Notes: generated by a model not told the origin, from the letters alone. Shown: positions 51,943 to 61,059, numbered from the stretch's first letter. The stretch is DNA of 64,000 nt from an uncultured Oscillospiraceae bacterium (GCA_949283785.1 CASDTR010000035.1:45666-109665); one strand, 5' to 3'. Made by a program: numbers and translations.

Positions 51943-52866
51943 ATGTTAAAGCAAAGACCGATTATTATTGACACGGACCCCGGTATTGACGATGCTCTCG
52001 CCATAGCGATTGCTCTGTTTTCAGGCGAGCTGGACGTCAGGCTGATAACCACGGTAGCGGGAAACGTTTCCATTGAGAAGGTTACCCGTAATGCCCTTCG
52101 TCTTTTGACATTCTTCGGCAAGGAAGTACCTGTTGCAATGGGCGCCCGCAAGCCCCTTATCGGACCTCTTGTAGACGCTTCCGATATCCACGGAGCCAGC
52201 GGCATGGAAGGATTCGACTTCCCTGAGCCCCGGGAGGATCTTCTCCTTGAGGAAACAGCTATCAACGCGATGCGCCGCGTGATTTTGAGCTGCGAGGAGC
52301 CCATAACCATTGTTCCTATCGGACCGCTTACAAATATTGCCCTTCTCCTTTCGGTATATCCCGAGGTAAGCAAAAACATTCGCGAGATCGTGATGATGGG
52401 CGGTTCGGTAACAAGAGGAAATAAAGGCGTTATGGCTGAGTTCAACATCGCAACAGACCCCGAAGCCGCAAAAATCGTCTTTGATTCGGGTATTCCGATA
52501 GCCGTCGCTCCCCTTGACGTAGGACTTAAAGCGCTCGTCATGCCCGAGGATACCCAGAAGCTTCTCGAGCTCGGCCAGGTCGGCCAGATGGCTCACTGCC
52601 TGTTCCGCAAATACAGAGGCGGCTCCTTTAACAGCGGCCTTAAAATGTATGACAGCTGCGCCATGGCCTATCTGCTTGCCCCTGAGCTCTTTGAAATAGT
52701 TGACACCTTCGTTGACGTTGAGCTTGCAGGCAGTCTCACCAAGGGATGCACGGTAGTTGATCTCAAAAACTATATGAAGCAGCCTCCCAACGCAAAGGTA
52801 TGCGTTGACATCGACGGAGAGGCGTTCCGCCGCTGGTTCCTTGAATCGGTAGGCAAATGTATTTAA
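51943..52866 (+). CDS. Inosine/uridine-preferring nucleoside hydrolase
   Basis: 307 residues. The Ca2+ site DTDPGIDDALAIAIAL (residues 10-25) is perfect. Others: TVAGNVS, HGASGMEGFDFPE, VPIGPLTNIALLL, MMGGSVTRGNKGVMAEFNIATDPEAAKIVF, and Asp 240 region KMYDSCAMAYLLAPELF. Cleaves the N-glycosidic bond of ribonucleosides to base plus ribose. It follows ribokinase closely, making a ribonucleoside-salvage pair. Confidence 0.94.
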   Translation: MLKQRPIIIDTDPGIDDALAIAIALFSGELDVRLITTVAGNVSIEKVTRNALRLLTFFGKEVPVAMGARKPLIGPLVDASDIHGASGMEGFDFPEPREDLLLEETAINAMRRVILSCEEPITIVPIGPLTNIALLLSVYPEVSKNIREIVMMGGSVTRGNKGVMAEFNIATDPEAAKIVFDSGIPIAVAPLDVGLKALVMPEDTQKLLELGQVGQMAHCLFRKYRGGSFNSGLKMYDSCAMAYLLAPELFEIVDTFVDVELAGSLTKGCTVVDLKNYMKQPPNAKVCVDIDGEAFRRWFLESVGKCI

Positions 52867-52934
52867 TCAAGGGCTTTACCCTGTAAAGGGTCGAGAATAG
52901 AAAGAAGCAAATTAGAAAGAAAGGAATGTGAAGT

Positions 52935-54347
52935 ATGTCCCCTATTATCATGTACGGTGCGGCTATATTGGCAGTTTGCGTAGTCGTGTTCATGCTCATT
53001 AAGAAGATGGACATCAAGATGACCCTGTTCCTGATAGGTATCATTTTGATGTACATCGCCATGGCCTTCGGCAACGGTATCGCCATTTCAGACTTTGAAT
53101 CGAGCGGTATCGCGCTGCTTGACCCGTTGAAGGCTATTGTGGATCAGTTTAAGTCCACAATCACGTCGGCCGGTTTCATTATCCTTATTCTGGGCGGTTA
53201 CTCATCATACATGAGCCACATCAAGGCCAACAACGTGACCGTCAGCGTTCTCACACGCCCCATAGCGAAGATCAAATCGGTCTACATCCTTGTTCCCCTT
53301 GTTTTCCTTCTCGGAAACGTGCTTTCACTGGTTATCCCCAGCGCATCAAACCTTGCGGTTATCTTGCTTGCAACACTTTATCCCATCATGGTCCGTGCAG
53401 GCATGAGCTCTCTTACGGCAGGCGCTATCATAGCTACAACAGCTACCGTTATGCCCACTCCTCTTGGCAGCGATAACGTTGCAATCGCCGCAGAGCTTGC
53501 CAATACCTCACAGTTTGCAGGTCTTACGGCCAGCGATTATGTATTCAAGTATCACGCAATCGTTTCTATCCCCACCCTTATCATTATGGCGGTTGTCCAT
53601 TACTTCTGGCAGCGCTTCCAGGATAAGCGTGCGGTATCAAAGGGCGAAGTCGATGCGAAGCTTCCCGATGTTGAAGAAGTTCCCGGCGGCAAATTTTTCC
53701 GCGCGGTATATGCGATTCTTCCCCTTCTTCCAATCATCCTTCTTATCGCTGTGTTCATACTTCAGTCAGCAGGCATTGAGATTGAGCTGAGCGTTGAAGT
53801 TGCTATCCTCTTCTCACTTGTCATTGCCGTTGTCTGCGAGCTTATCCGCACACGCAACGGACGTGAGACTCTTAAATCCACAGAGTCCTTCTTCAAGGGC
53901 ATGGGCGGCGCAGTTCCCATTGTCGCACTCCTTGTTGCAGGCACAACCTTCGTAAACGGCCTTAAGTCCATAGGACTTATCGACGCCCTCCAGAACGCTA
54001 TGACTGGTATCCAGGGTGAAGGAATGGGCTTCATTCTTCCCCTTATCCTTGTTGCTCTTACAGCTCTTATCGTTATCCTTTCCGGAAGCGGTACGGCTCT
54101 CTTCTTCGCAATGGTACCTCTTATGGTTCCCCTTGCAGTGGCAGCGGGTATCAGCGTTCTTGCGATTTCCGTTCCCATGGGTCTTGCAGGCAACCTTCTG
54201 CGTGCGGTTTCACCGGTTTCGGCGGTTATCATGATCGTCGCAGGCAGCATCAAGAAGGAACCTCTCGAGATTGTAAAGCGTACTTCGATCCCCATGATTG
54301 CAGGTACGGTATTTATGTTCATCCTTTCAATGATTATCTTCCTGTAA
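52935..54347 (+). CDS. DcuC-like carrier in a nucleoside-salvage operon
   Basis: 470 residues, about 12-13 membrane helices. Resembles the DcuC anaerobic C4-dicarboxylate carrier family: SAGFIILILGGYSSYMSHIKANN, LSLVIPSASNLAVILLATLYPIMVRAGMS, ATTATVMPTPLGSDNVAIAAELA, and at the C-terminal half ILSGSGTALFFAMVPLMVPLAVAAGI and SPVSAVIMIVAGS. Two inverted-hairpin repeats of this type bind the substrate. Because it follows ribokinase and nucleoside hydrolase, and a LacI gene is next, it may move nucleosides or bases rather than dicarboxylates; that is inference. ATG 52935 behind AAAGGAATGTG. Confidence 0.82.
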   Translation: MSPIIMYGAAILAVCVVVFMLIKKMDIKMTLFLIGIILMYIAMAFGNGIAISDFESSGIALLDPLKAIVDQFKSTITSAGFIILILGGYSSYMSHIKANNVTVSVLTRPIAKIKSVYILVPLVFLLGNVLSLVIPSASNLAVILLATLYPIMVRAGMSSLTAGAIIATTATVMPTPLGSDNVAIAAELANTSQFAGLTASDYVFKYHAIVSIPTLIIMAVVHYFWQRFQDKRAVSKGEVDAKLPDVEEVPGGKFFRAVYAILPLLPIILLIAVFILQSAGIEIELSVEVAILFSLVIAVVCELIRTRNGRETLKSTESFFKGMGGAVPIVALLVAGTTFVNGLKSIGLIDALQNAMTGIQGEGMGFILPLILVALTALIVILSGSGTALFFAMVPLMVPLAVAAGISVLAISVPMGLAGNLLRAVSPVSAVIMIVAGSIKKEPLEIVKRTSIPMIAGTVFMFILSMIIFL

Positions 54348-54386
54348 AAAATTTAAGCGAAGCTTGATTGCGTTAAGCATCTGAAA

Positions 54387-54441
54387 CGGAGCTGTACCTG
54401 TAAAACCGCAAAAAGTTTTATCGGTGCAGCTCCGCATTCTT
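54387..54441 (+). terminator. Terminator of the nucleoside-salvage operon
   Basis: CGGAGCTGTACC pairs with GGTGCAGCTCCG around a 24-base loop containing AAAAAGTTTT, followed by CATTCTTTTATTT. Confidence 0.8.
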
Positions 54442-54506
54442 TTATTTGCGCAGATAATGAGAATATGTTATTATAAAAAAGTATCGCTCATAGGGAGGAA
54501 TGAAAA

Positions 54507-55544
54507 ATGCCTGATAAACTCGGCGGTAAAAAAATCACCATAAAGGATATTGCAAGAGAAGCAGGAATTTCTCCGGGAGCGGTTTCCCAGATTCTCAACG
54601 ATAAGCCCTGCCGCATTTCGGACGAAAAAAAGCGGAAGGTCAGAGAGATTGCGGCCAAGCACCGCTATGTGGTCAATCAGACCGCAAGGGCTCTGGTCAC
54701 ACAGCGAAGCTATACCGTAGGGCTCATACTGCCCGATATTCAGAATACCTTTTTCTCAAAGCTTGCCAAAGTTTTGGAGGAAACTTGCCGCGAAAAGGGA
54801 TATTTCCTTATGTTCGCAAACAGCGACGATTCCTTTGAAAGCGACTGTAAGCTTCTGAGCAGGTTTGAGTCCAGAGGAGTGGACGGAATCTTTTTCATCC
54901 GCAGCAATGAGTCCTATCAGTATGAGGAGCAGCTGAGCCGACGCCTTCAAAAAATGGCGGTGCCCTATGTGATAGTGGACCGTCCGTTTTTCGGATTTGC
55001 CTGCGACCATGTCTGCTTTGACAACCGTCTGGGAGGATATCAGGCTACAAAGTACCTTCTTGAAAAGGGCCACAGGGATATCGCCTGCGTCTATCTCGAC
55101 GACAAGAGGGGCAACGGCGCCAACCGCCTTGCGGGATATCTTGACGCCCTGCGGGAGCACGGCATAGAGCCCGAGGCCGACCGTATGATAACGGGAGATA
55201 ACCGTATACAGGGCGGATACAACGCAGTGGAACCGGTGCTGAAAAGCGGCGCCACGGCGGTGCTCGTGTGCAACGATATGATGAGCCTGGGCTTTCTCCG
55301 CGGCCTTCAGGAGAGGAAATACAAGGTGCCGCGGGATATGTCGATTGTCAGCTACGACGACTCCCTGCGTGAGTTTTTGCTGGATATAACGCTTACGACC
55401 GTAACAATGGATCTGGATTTGCTGGCGCAGCGGGCAGCTGAGGTCATGCTTGGGCGCATTGAGGGTAAGAGAATCAGAGCGCAGGAAATCTATCTTGAGC
55501 CTGTGCTTGCAGTGGGAAACAGCGTGCGCAGAAAAAAGGATTGA
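54507..55544 (+). CDS. LacI-family transcriptional regulator
   Basis: 345 residues. Helix-turn-helix and hinge: ITIKDIAREAGISPGAVSQILNDKPCRISDEKKRKVREIAAKHRYVVNQTARAL, then periplasmic-binding-protein-like sensor YTVGLILPDIQNTFFSKLAKVLE...GVDGIFFIRSN...VCFDNRLGGYQATKYLLEKGHRDIACVYL. It follows the nucleoside-salvage operon on the same strand with its own ribosome site (GGGAGG) and probably represses that operon; ligand may be ribose or a nucleoside. Confidence 0.93.
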   Translation: MPDKLGGKKITIKDIAREAGISPGAVSQILNDKPCRISDEKKRKVREIAAKHRYVVNQTARALVTQRSYTVGLILPDIQNTFFSKLAKVLEETCREKGYFLMFANSDDSFESDCKLLSRFESRGVDGIFFIRSNESYQYEEQLSRRLQKMAVPYVIVDRPFFGFACDHVCFDNRLGGYQATKYLLEKGHRDIACVYLDDKRGNGANRLAGYLDALREHGIEPEADRMITGDNRIQGGYNAVEPVLKSGATAVLVCNDMMSLGFLRGLQERKYKVPRDMSIVSYDDSLREFLLDITLTTVTMDLDLLAQRAAEVMLGRIEGKRIRAQEIYLEPVLAVGNSVRRKKD

Positions 55545-55550
55545 CCGATG

Positions 55551-55574
55551 AAAAAAGGCTTTTCGGGCCTTTTT
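55551..55574 (+). terminator. First tandem terminator after the LacI gene
   Basis: AAAAAAGGC-TTTTCGG-GCCTTTTT, perfect stem with T run, 6 bases past the stop codon. Confidence 0.85.
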
Positions 55575-55607
55575 GATTCGTGCAGTCGGAAAAGTAAATC
55601 AGGCTTT

Positions 55608-55650
55608 GCCGTCTTTTTCCAAAGTGGGAGAAAAGACGGCTTTTTTTCTT
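55608..55650 (+). terminator. Second tandem terminator
   Basis: GCCGTCTTTTT pairs with AAAAGACGGC, followed by TTTTTTTCTT. Two terminators in a row isolate spoIIE from upstream transcription. Confidence 0.9.
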
Positions 55651-55676
55651 ATAAAGCTACACTAAACAACAGCGCG

Positions 55677-55711
55677 TTGCGACATCCTTTTGGCAGCGGC
55701 GGTTTTATAAT
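55677..55711 (+). promoter_or_regulatory. Possible Spo0A-type spoIIE promoter
   Basis: TTGCGACA (55677-55684), a 6/7 match to a Spo0A box (TGTCGAA) on the minus strand and also a -35-like element, followed by TATAAT at 55706-55711 with a spacer of about 23 bases. An over-long spacer with a 0A box at -35 is the known style of Spo0A-activated promoters. Weak evidence. Confidence 0.35.
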
Positions 55712-55770
55712 TGTAAATGACCCAAAAACTACGGGACAGGCTGTTAATTTACAATAAAGTGGTGTTAAAA

Positions 55771-58086
55771 ATGAGAAACAATATTTTAACTTTACCGTCT
55801 TCATATATAAAAGGAGTTCCCAGAGGGGCAAAGGAGGTTTTGTTTCATCTTCTTTCGGTTATCTGCGGCTTTGTTTCGGCCCAGACGGGGATATTCGGGA
55901 ATTACTCACCCTTCGGAGTGGCCTTTGCCGCGGCTCTTCCCGGAGAATATATCCTTTCGGGAGCCGTAGGAGCCGGAGCGGGTTATATCCTTACAAAGGA
56001 TATGGATATGCCCCTGCGTTATGTTGCAGCGCTCACTATTGTAACTATTACCGCCTATGCGGTGCGAAGGAGCGGAAAAGTAAAAAGCGAGACGCTTTTT
56101 CTCAGCCTTTGCGCCTTCGGGGCGGCTTTTTTAAGCGGTATTGCCGTATGCGTTGCAGATGGTTTTTCGGCCGGAGCCTTGATAATGTATACGGGGGAAT
56201 CGCTTCTCGCGGGAGGCAGCGCCTATTTTTTCAAGCGTTCCTTCGACGCAGGCGAAAAAGGGATAACCGCGCTTTCGGGAATGGAAAAAAGCTGCTTTGT
56301 CATAACTGGAAGCATATTTATCGCCTGTGCCTCGGGTATAACTGCTTTCGGAATTTCCCCCGGCAGGATATGCGCGATTTTAATAATTCTTTTTGCGTCA
56401 TCTTATTGGCATGAGCGCGGAGGTGCCGTTTCGGGCGCGGCGATCGGCGCCGTTATGTCTCTGCTTCCGGAGTGCGGACATCTTGGCGGCGTATATGCGG
56501 CGGGGGGACTTGTAGCCGGCGTTTTTTCCGGCGCGGGACGCTTCGCGAGCGCCTGTGCCTTTGCCCTTGCGGGCGGAGTTGTGACATTGGCTGCAGCGGG
56601 AGGAGAAAATGTTGTGCCGACCCTTGTTGAAACCGCTGGCGCCACTGTTATATATGTAATTGTGCCTGTAAAGGCATGGGAAAAGCTTAAAGAGATATTT
56701 GCAGCCGGCACACGGGAAAAAAAGAAAAACACAGGGGGAATGCGCCGAGCACTTGTAATGCGTCTTGACGTTGCGTCAAAGGCTATGGCGGAGGTTTCCG
56801 TGTGCGTTGAGAAAATCACACGGGGATTACAGGCAGCCGAAGCCCCCGAGCTCACTATTATTTATTCAAGAATACAAAATTCCGTCTGCCGCAAATGCGG
56901 GCTCCACTCCTTCTGCTGGGATAAAAATTTCAGTGACACCATAGATGTTTTCGGTCAGATGGCCAAGGTGCTTCAAAGAGGACGGGAACTCACAAGAGAT
57001 GGGCTCCCCGCGCATTTTGCCAGGCGCTGCATAAGAAGCACTGCTTTGACCGAGGCCATGGCGGCGGAATATGAGAAGTTCACCGGCGGAATAACCTCGG
57101 GACAAAAGGTTACCCAGGTCAGAGGTATTGTATCAGACCAATTCGGTGCGGTGGCCGATATGCTTCACAGCCTTTCGGAGGAATTTGAGCAGGCAAGAGG
57201 ATTTGACAGAGAGGCGGCACTGCGAATCAAAAGGGTACTTGAGCAATATTCCGTATACGCTCAGGATATATGCTGCATCACCGACCGATATGACAGGATG
57301 ACCGTTGAAATATGCTGCAAAAAGACCTCGGGAAAAATCAACGGGGGACGCCTTGCGCGGGAGATTTCCGAGGTGTGTTCAAGGGAATTTGATTTGCCGG
57401 GAATAACAGACATGGGAGCCAATGAGCTCATTACCTTCGGAGAAAGAGCGGTTTTTACGGTGGATATGGGAGCCTGCCAGTTTGCGGGCAGCGATTCTGT
57501 TCCATGCGGAGACGCTTATGAATATTTTAACGACGGAAGAGGAAGGGAGATAATGGTCATAAGCGACGGCATGGGCACGGGAAAGCGTGCCGCAATTGAC
57601 GGGAATATGGCCTCGGGCCTCCTTTCACAGCTTGTAAAGGCGGGCTTTGGCTTTGACTGTTCCCTTAAAATAGTAAATTCAGCTCTGCTCCTCAAATCGG
57701 CCGAGGAGTCCTTTGCCACCCTCGATATAACCTGTCTGGACTTGTTTACGGGAAAGGCGCAGATGTTTAAGGCGGGAGCTCCCGCGACCTTTGTGCGAAA
57801 AAAGGGTAAGGCGGCAAAAACGGAAAAGCCTTCTCTTCCTGCCGGAATTTTAAGAGAGGTTGAATTTGCCAAGACCGAAATTCTGTTGGATGAGGGGGAT
57901 ATAATACTTATGGTTTCCGACGGAGCCCTGAGCGGCGGAGATGAGTGGATACTCTCTGAGATGGAGCTGTGGCACGAGGGAACGGCCTCGGAGCTTGCCT
58001 CCCACATAGCCGATCAGGCGAGAAAAAGGCGGCCGGATATCCGTCCCGACGACGTAACGGTGACGGCGGCAATAATAGGGAAATAA
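55771..58086 (+). CDS. spoIIE: Stage II sporulation protein E (PP2C-type phosphatase)
   Basis: 771 residues. N-terminal domain with about 10 membrane helices (about 25-310), a cytoplasmic coiled and Cys-containing middle part (RIQNSVCRKCGLHSFCWDKNF is the typical SpoIIE motif) and a C-terminal PP2C phosphatase domain with metal Asp residues in VPCGDAYEYF, MVISDGMGTGKRAAIDG, ILMVSDGAL and DDVTVTAAII. Dephosphorylates SpoIIAA to activate sigma-F in the forespore. Start ATG 55771 (MRNNILTLPSSYIKG), with GGTG upstream. Complete. Confidence 0.95.
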   Translation: MRNNILTLPSSYIKGVPRGAKEVLFHLLSVICGFVSAQTGIFGNYSPFGVAFAAALPGEYILSGAVGAGAGYILTKDMDMPLRYVAALTIVTITAYAVRRSGKVKSETLFLSLCAFGAAFLSGIAVCVADGFSAGALIMYTGESLLAGGSAYFFKRSFDAGEKGITALSGMEKSCFVITGSIFIACASGITAFGISPGRICAILIILFASSYWHERGGAVSGAAIGAVMSLLPECGHLGGVYAAGGLVAGVFSGAGRFASACAFALAGGVVTLAAAGGENVVPTLVETAGATVIYVIVPVKAWEKLKEIFAAGTREKKKNTGGMRRALVMRLDVASKAMAEVSVCVEKITRGLQAAEAPELTIIYSRIQNSVCRKCGLHSFCWDKNFSDTIDVFGQMAKVLQRGRELTRDGLPAHFARRCIRSTALTEAMAAEYEKFTGGITSGQKVTQVRGIVSDQFGAVADMLHSLSEEFEQARGFDREAALRIKRVLEQYSVYAQDICCITDRYDRMTVEICCKKTSGKINGGRLAREISEVCSREFDLPGITDMGANELITFGERAVFTVDMGACQFAGSDSVPCGDAYEYFNDGRGREIMVISDGMGTGKRAAIDGNMASGLLSQLVKAGFGFDCSLKIVNSALLLKSAEESFATLDITCLDLFTGKAQMFKAGAPATFVRKKGKAAKTEKPSLPAGILREVEFAKTEILLDEGDIILMVSDGALSGGDEWILSEMELWHEGTASELASHIADQARKRRPDIRPDDVTVTAAIIGK

Positions 58087-58088
58087 AA

Positions 58089-58137
58089 TCGCCCTTTCGG
58101 ACAAATACCCAAAAGTTTTGTTCCGAAAGGGCGTTTA
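58089..58137 (+). terminator. Terminator of spoIIE
   Basis: CGCCCTTTCGGA pairs with TCCGAAAGGGCG around a 20-base loop, with TTTATG after. Confidence 0.85.
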
Positions 58138-58216
58138 TGCTTTTAAGGGAGCTGAATCCTTGCGGATTTTCTAAAATTGAATCTTTGCAAAATCCCGTGT
58201 TTGGATATTTATATAA

Positions 58217-58278
58217 TTGACTATCATCTGTGGATATAATATAATTATCAAGGAGAAAAAGCGCCCCAAAGGGTGCTT
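58217..58278 (+). promoter_or_regulatory. purA promoter and leader hairpin
   Basis: TTGACT (58217-58222), 17-base spacer, TATAAT (58240-58245). The leader contains AAGCGCCC-CAAA-GGGTGCTT (58259-58278) followed by TCTTAATT, just before the GGAGGTG ribosome site; it could slow or attenuate transcription. Confidence 0.7.
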
Positions 58279-58302
58279 TCTTAATTGCGGAGGTGTGTTT
58301 AA

Positions 58303-59586
58303 TTGGTAAAGGCAATTGTCGGAGCAAACTGGGGCGATGAGGGAAAAGGCAAAATCACCGATATGTTTGCGGCTGAGTCCGATGTAGTTATCCGCTTTCA
58401 GGGCGGAGCGAATGCAGGCCATACAATTATTAACAATTACGGAAAGTTTGCGCTGCACCAGCTTCCTTCGGGGGTCTGTTACAGCCATACGGTCAATATC
58501 ATAGGCAACGGCGTTGCAGTGGATATCCCGAAGCTTATGGATGAAATCAAATCCGTAACCGATAAAGGCGTGCCCATGCCTAAGATCATGGTTTCCGAGC
58601 GCGCTCAGATGATGATGCCCTACCATGTGCTTCTGGACGTTTACGAGGAAGAGCGCTTAGGCAAAAACAGCTACGGCTCCACAAAGTCGGGTATAGCGCC
58701 TTTCTATTCTGATAAATATGCGAAAAAGGGCTTCCAGATCTGCGAGCTTTTCGACGAGGAATATCTCAGAGAAAAGCTTGAGGGAGTGGTGGAAGTAAAG
58801 AACCTTACCTTAAAACATGTTTACGGCAAATCCGGTGACCAGCTTCTCAATGCAGATGAGATTTTCAAAACCCTCATGGAGTACCGCGACATGATAGCTC
58901 CCTTTGTGGCCGATACTGCGAAGTTTATCTCCAAGGCCGTAAAGGACGGCAAGAAGATCCTTCTGGAGGGTCAGCTGGGCTCATTGAAGGACCCGGATTT
59001 CGGTATTTATCCCATGGTTACTTCCTCTTCCACTCTTGCAGGTTACGGCTGCGTTGGAGCCGGAATACCCCCATATGAAATAAAAGACATCATCGCCGTT
59101 ACAAAGGCGTATTCGAGCGCTGTGGGCGCTGGAGAATTCGTCAGCGAGATCTTCGGCGACGAGGCAGAGGAGATGCGCAGAAGAGGCGGAGACGCAGGCG
59201 AATACGGTGCCACAACTCACCGTCCCAGAAGAATGGGCTGGTTTGACTGTGTCGCTACCCGTTACGGCTGCCAGGCTCAGGGAGCTACGGGTGTAGTGCT
59301 CACGGCCATTGACTGTCTTTCCTACCTCAAGGAAATTCCCGTATGCGTCGGCTACGAGATAGACGGCGAGGTTACAGTCGATTTCCCCGTTACGCCCAAG
59401 CTCAAAAAGGCGAAGCCCGTTCTCAAGGTGCTTCCCGGCTGGGGTACGGATATAAGAGGTATAAAGGAGTTCGACAAGCTTCCCAAGGAAGCTCAGGACT
59501 ATGTACTCTTTATCGAGAAGGAGATCGGAGTACCTGTTAAAATGGTATCCAACGGCCCCGGACGCTCCGAGGTCATCTTCAGATAA
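58303..59586 (+). CDS. purA: Adenylosuccinate synthetase
   Basis: 427 residues. Start TTG 58303, 7 bases behind GGAGGTG. GTP site ANWGDEGKGKITD (residues 8-20), FQGGANAGHTIINN, IGNGVAVD, STKSGIAPFYSDKYAKKG, THRPRRMGWFD and C-terminal GPGRSEVIF. The segment usually reading EGAQGxxLDxDxGTYPYVTSSN is EGQLGSLKDPDFGIYPMVTSSS here, a divergent form. Catalyses IMP + Asp + GTP to adenylosuccinate. Next to guaA, so both branches from IMP sit together. Confidence 0.95.
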   Translation: MVKAIVGANWGDEGKGKITDMFAAESDVVIRFQGGANAGHTIINNYGKFALHQLPSGVCYSHTVNIIGNGVAVDIPKLMDEIKSVTDKGVPMPKIMVSERAQMMMPYHVLLDVYEEERLGKNSYGSTKSGIAPFYSDKYAKKGFQICELFDEEYLREKLEGVVEVKNLTLKHVYGKSGDQLLNADEIFKTLMEYRDMIAPFVADTAKFISKAVKDGKKILLEGQLGSLKDPDFGIYPMVTSSSTLAGYGCVGAGIPPYEIKDIIAVTKAYSSAVGAGEFVSEIFGDEAEEMRRRGGDAGEYGATTHRPRRMGWFDCVATRYGCQAQGATGVVLTAIDCLSYLKEIPVCVGYEIDGEVTVDFPVTPKLKKAKPVLKVLPGWGTDIRGIKEFDKLPKEAQDYVLFIEKEIGVPVKMVSNGPGRSEVIFR

Positions 59587-59666
59587 TTTCGGTCCCCGCA
59601 GGACGTCTTGCTTTTACGATATTCACGGCATCGGACGGATGTCAATAAATATAAGGAGTTACAAAG

Positions 59667-60971
59667 ATGAAACAGGATATGATTGTGATTTTGGATCTTG
59701 GCAGCACCGAAAATACCCGAATTGCGAGAGCTGTGCGTGATTTAGGCGTATACAGCGAAATCTGCAATTACGATATCACAGCTGAGGAGCTTAAAAAGCT
59801 CCCCAATGTAAAGGGCGTTATTATCAGCGGAGGCCCTAACAATGTTGTTGACGGCGTTAAGATTGACGTAAACGACGAAATATACCAGACCGGATATCCT
59901 GTTATGGCGGCAGCTCACGAGGCAAAATGCGAGCAGGTTTTAGAAGGCTGGCCCGCAGACGACGAGGAGCTTAAAAAGATCCTTTCCGCTTTCGTGTTTG
60001 ATAAATGCTGCGCCGAGGCAAACTGGAACATGAAGAATTTCATCGCTGACCAGGTTGAGCTTATCAGGAATCAGGTAGGCGGCCGCAAGGTGCTCCTTGC
60101 CCTTTCAGGCGGCGTTGACTCCTCTGTTGTCGCTGCCCTGCTTCTCAAGGCCATCGGCAATCAGCTTTACTGCGTCCATGTAAACCACGGCCTTCTCCGC
60201 AAAGGAGAGCCCGAGCAGGTTGTAAGAGTTTTCCGCAACGAACTGGGCGCAAACCTTACATATGTTGACGCAACGGATCGCTTCCTCGATAAGCTTGCGG
60301 GAGTTGCCGACCCGGAAAAGAAGAGAAAGATTATCGGTGCAGAGTTTATCCGCGTATTCGAGGAAGAGGCGCGTAAGCTTGACGGCATCGACTTCCTTGC
60401 ACAGGGTACGATTTATCCCGATATTATAGAGAGCGGCACAAAGACAGCTAAAGCTGTCAAGGCGCACCACAACGTAGGCGGACTCCCCGAGGATCTCAAG
60501 TTTGAGCTTGTTGAGCCTCTCCGTCAGCTCTTTAAGGACGAGGTACGCGCCTGCGGCGTAGAGCTGGGACTTCCCGCAAACATGGTATACCGTCAGCCCT
60601 TCCCCGGTCCCGGACTCGGCGTCCGCTGCCTTGGCGCAATCACAAGAGACCGCCTTGAGGCTGTCCGTGAGTCCGATGCCATTCTCCGCGAGGAGTTTGA
60701 CAAGGCCGGCCTTGCAGGCAAAGTATGGCAGTACTTCACGGCTATTCCGGATTTCCGTTCGGTAGGCGTGCGCAACCATGAGAGATGCTACGAGTATCCC
60801 GTAATCATCAGAGCGGTCAACACCGTTGACGCCATGACGGCAACAGTTGAGCCTCTCGACTGGGATGTGCTCTTTAAGATTACAAAACGCATCCTCGCAG
60901 AGGTCAAGGGCGTAAACCGCGTCTGCTACGACGTTTCACCCAAGCCCATTGCGACGATTGAGTGGGAATAA
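59667..60971 (+). CDS. guaA: GMP synthase with truncated glutaminase domain
   Basis: 434 residues, about 80 fewer than usual (510-525). The ATP pyrophosphatase domain (LLALSGGVDSSVVAALLLKAI at about 143-163) and dimerisation domain (RQPFPGPGLGVRCLGAITRDRLEAVRESDAIL, ending KPIATIEWE) are intact. The N-terminal class I glutaminase domain keeps the first strands (VILDLGSTENTRIARAVRDLGVYSEI, GVIISGGPNNV) but, after GYPVMAAAHEAKCEQV (about 77-91), jumps to the linker DDEELKKILSAFVFDKCCAEANW. The catalytic Cys (GICYG) and the His/Glu of the triad are missing, so it cannot hydrolyse glutamine alone. It likely uses ammonia or a separate subunit. AAGGAG precedes the ATG. Confidence 0.93.
   Translation: MKQDMIVILDLGSTENTRIARAVRDLGVYSEICNYDITAEELKKLPNVKGVIISGGPNNVVDGVKIDVNDEIYQTGYPVMAAAHEAKCEQVLEGWPADDEELKKILSAFVFDKCCAEANWNMKNFIADQVELIRNQVGGRKVLLALSGGVDSSVVAALLLKAIGNQLYCVHVNHGLLRKGEPEQVVRVFRNELGANLTYVDATDRFLDKLAGVADPEKKRKIIGAEFIRVFEEEARKLDGIDFLAQGTIYPDIIESGTKTAKAVKAHHNVGGLPEDLKFELVEPLRQLFKDEVRACGVELGLPANMVYRQPFPGPGLGVRCLGAITRDRLEAVRESDAILREEFDKAGLAGKVWQYFTAIPDFRSVGVRNHERCYEYPVIIRAVNTVDAMTATVEPLDWDVLFKITKRILAEVKGVNRVCYDVSPKPIATIEWE
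60960..60971. other. Putative attL at the 3' end of guaA
   Basis: GAGTGGGAATAA encodes the last residues (Glu-Trp-Glu-stop) of guaA. The guaA 3' end is a known integration hot spot for tyrosine-recombinase islands, with this conserved end as the short core. The second copy (attR) would be past the right edge of the window. Confidence 0.6.
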
Positions 60972-61039
60972 GCAAAAAGTGGATATGAGGGCCTGAAAAC
61001 CCTTGAAAATACTGACTTTTTGATTTTTCAAATCCCCAT

Positions 61040-61059
61040 TTGATAGCAGATTGATAGCA
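61040..61059. repeat. Direct repeats at the element's left end
   Basis: TTGATAGCA at 61040-61048 and 61051-61059, starts 11 bases apart, about one helical turn. Possible integrase or excisionase arm sites between att core and the first gene. Confidence 0.4.

Noticed and set aside
52763-54322. Long antisense open frames opposite the nucleoside hydrolase and DcuC-like genes
   Set aside because: They mirror codon bias of the true genes; no start sites and no family features.
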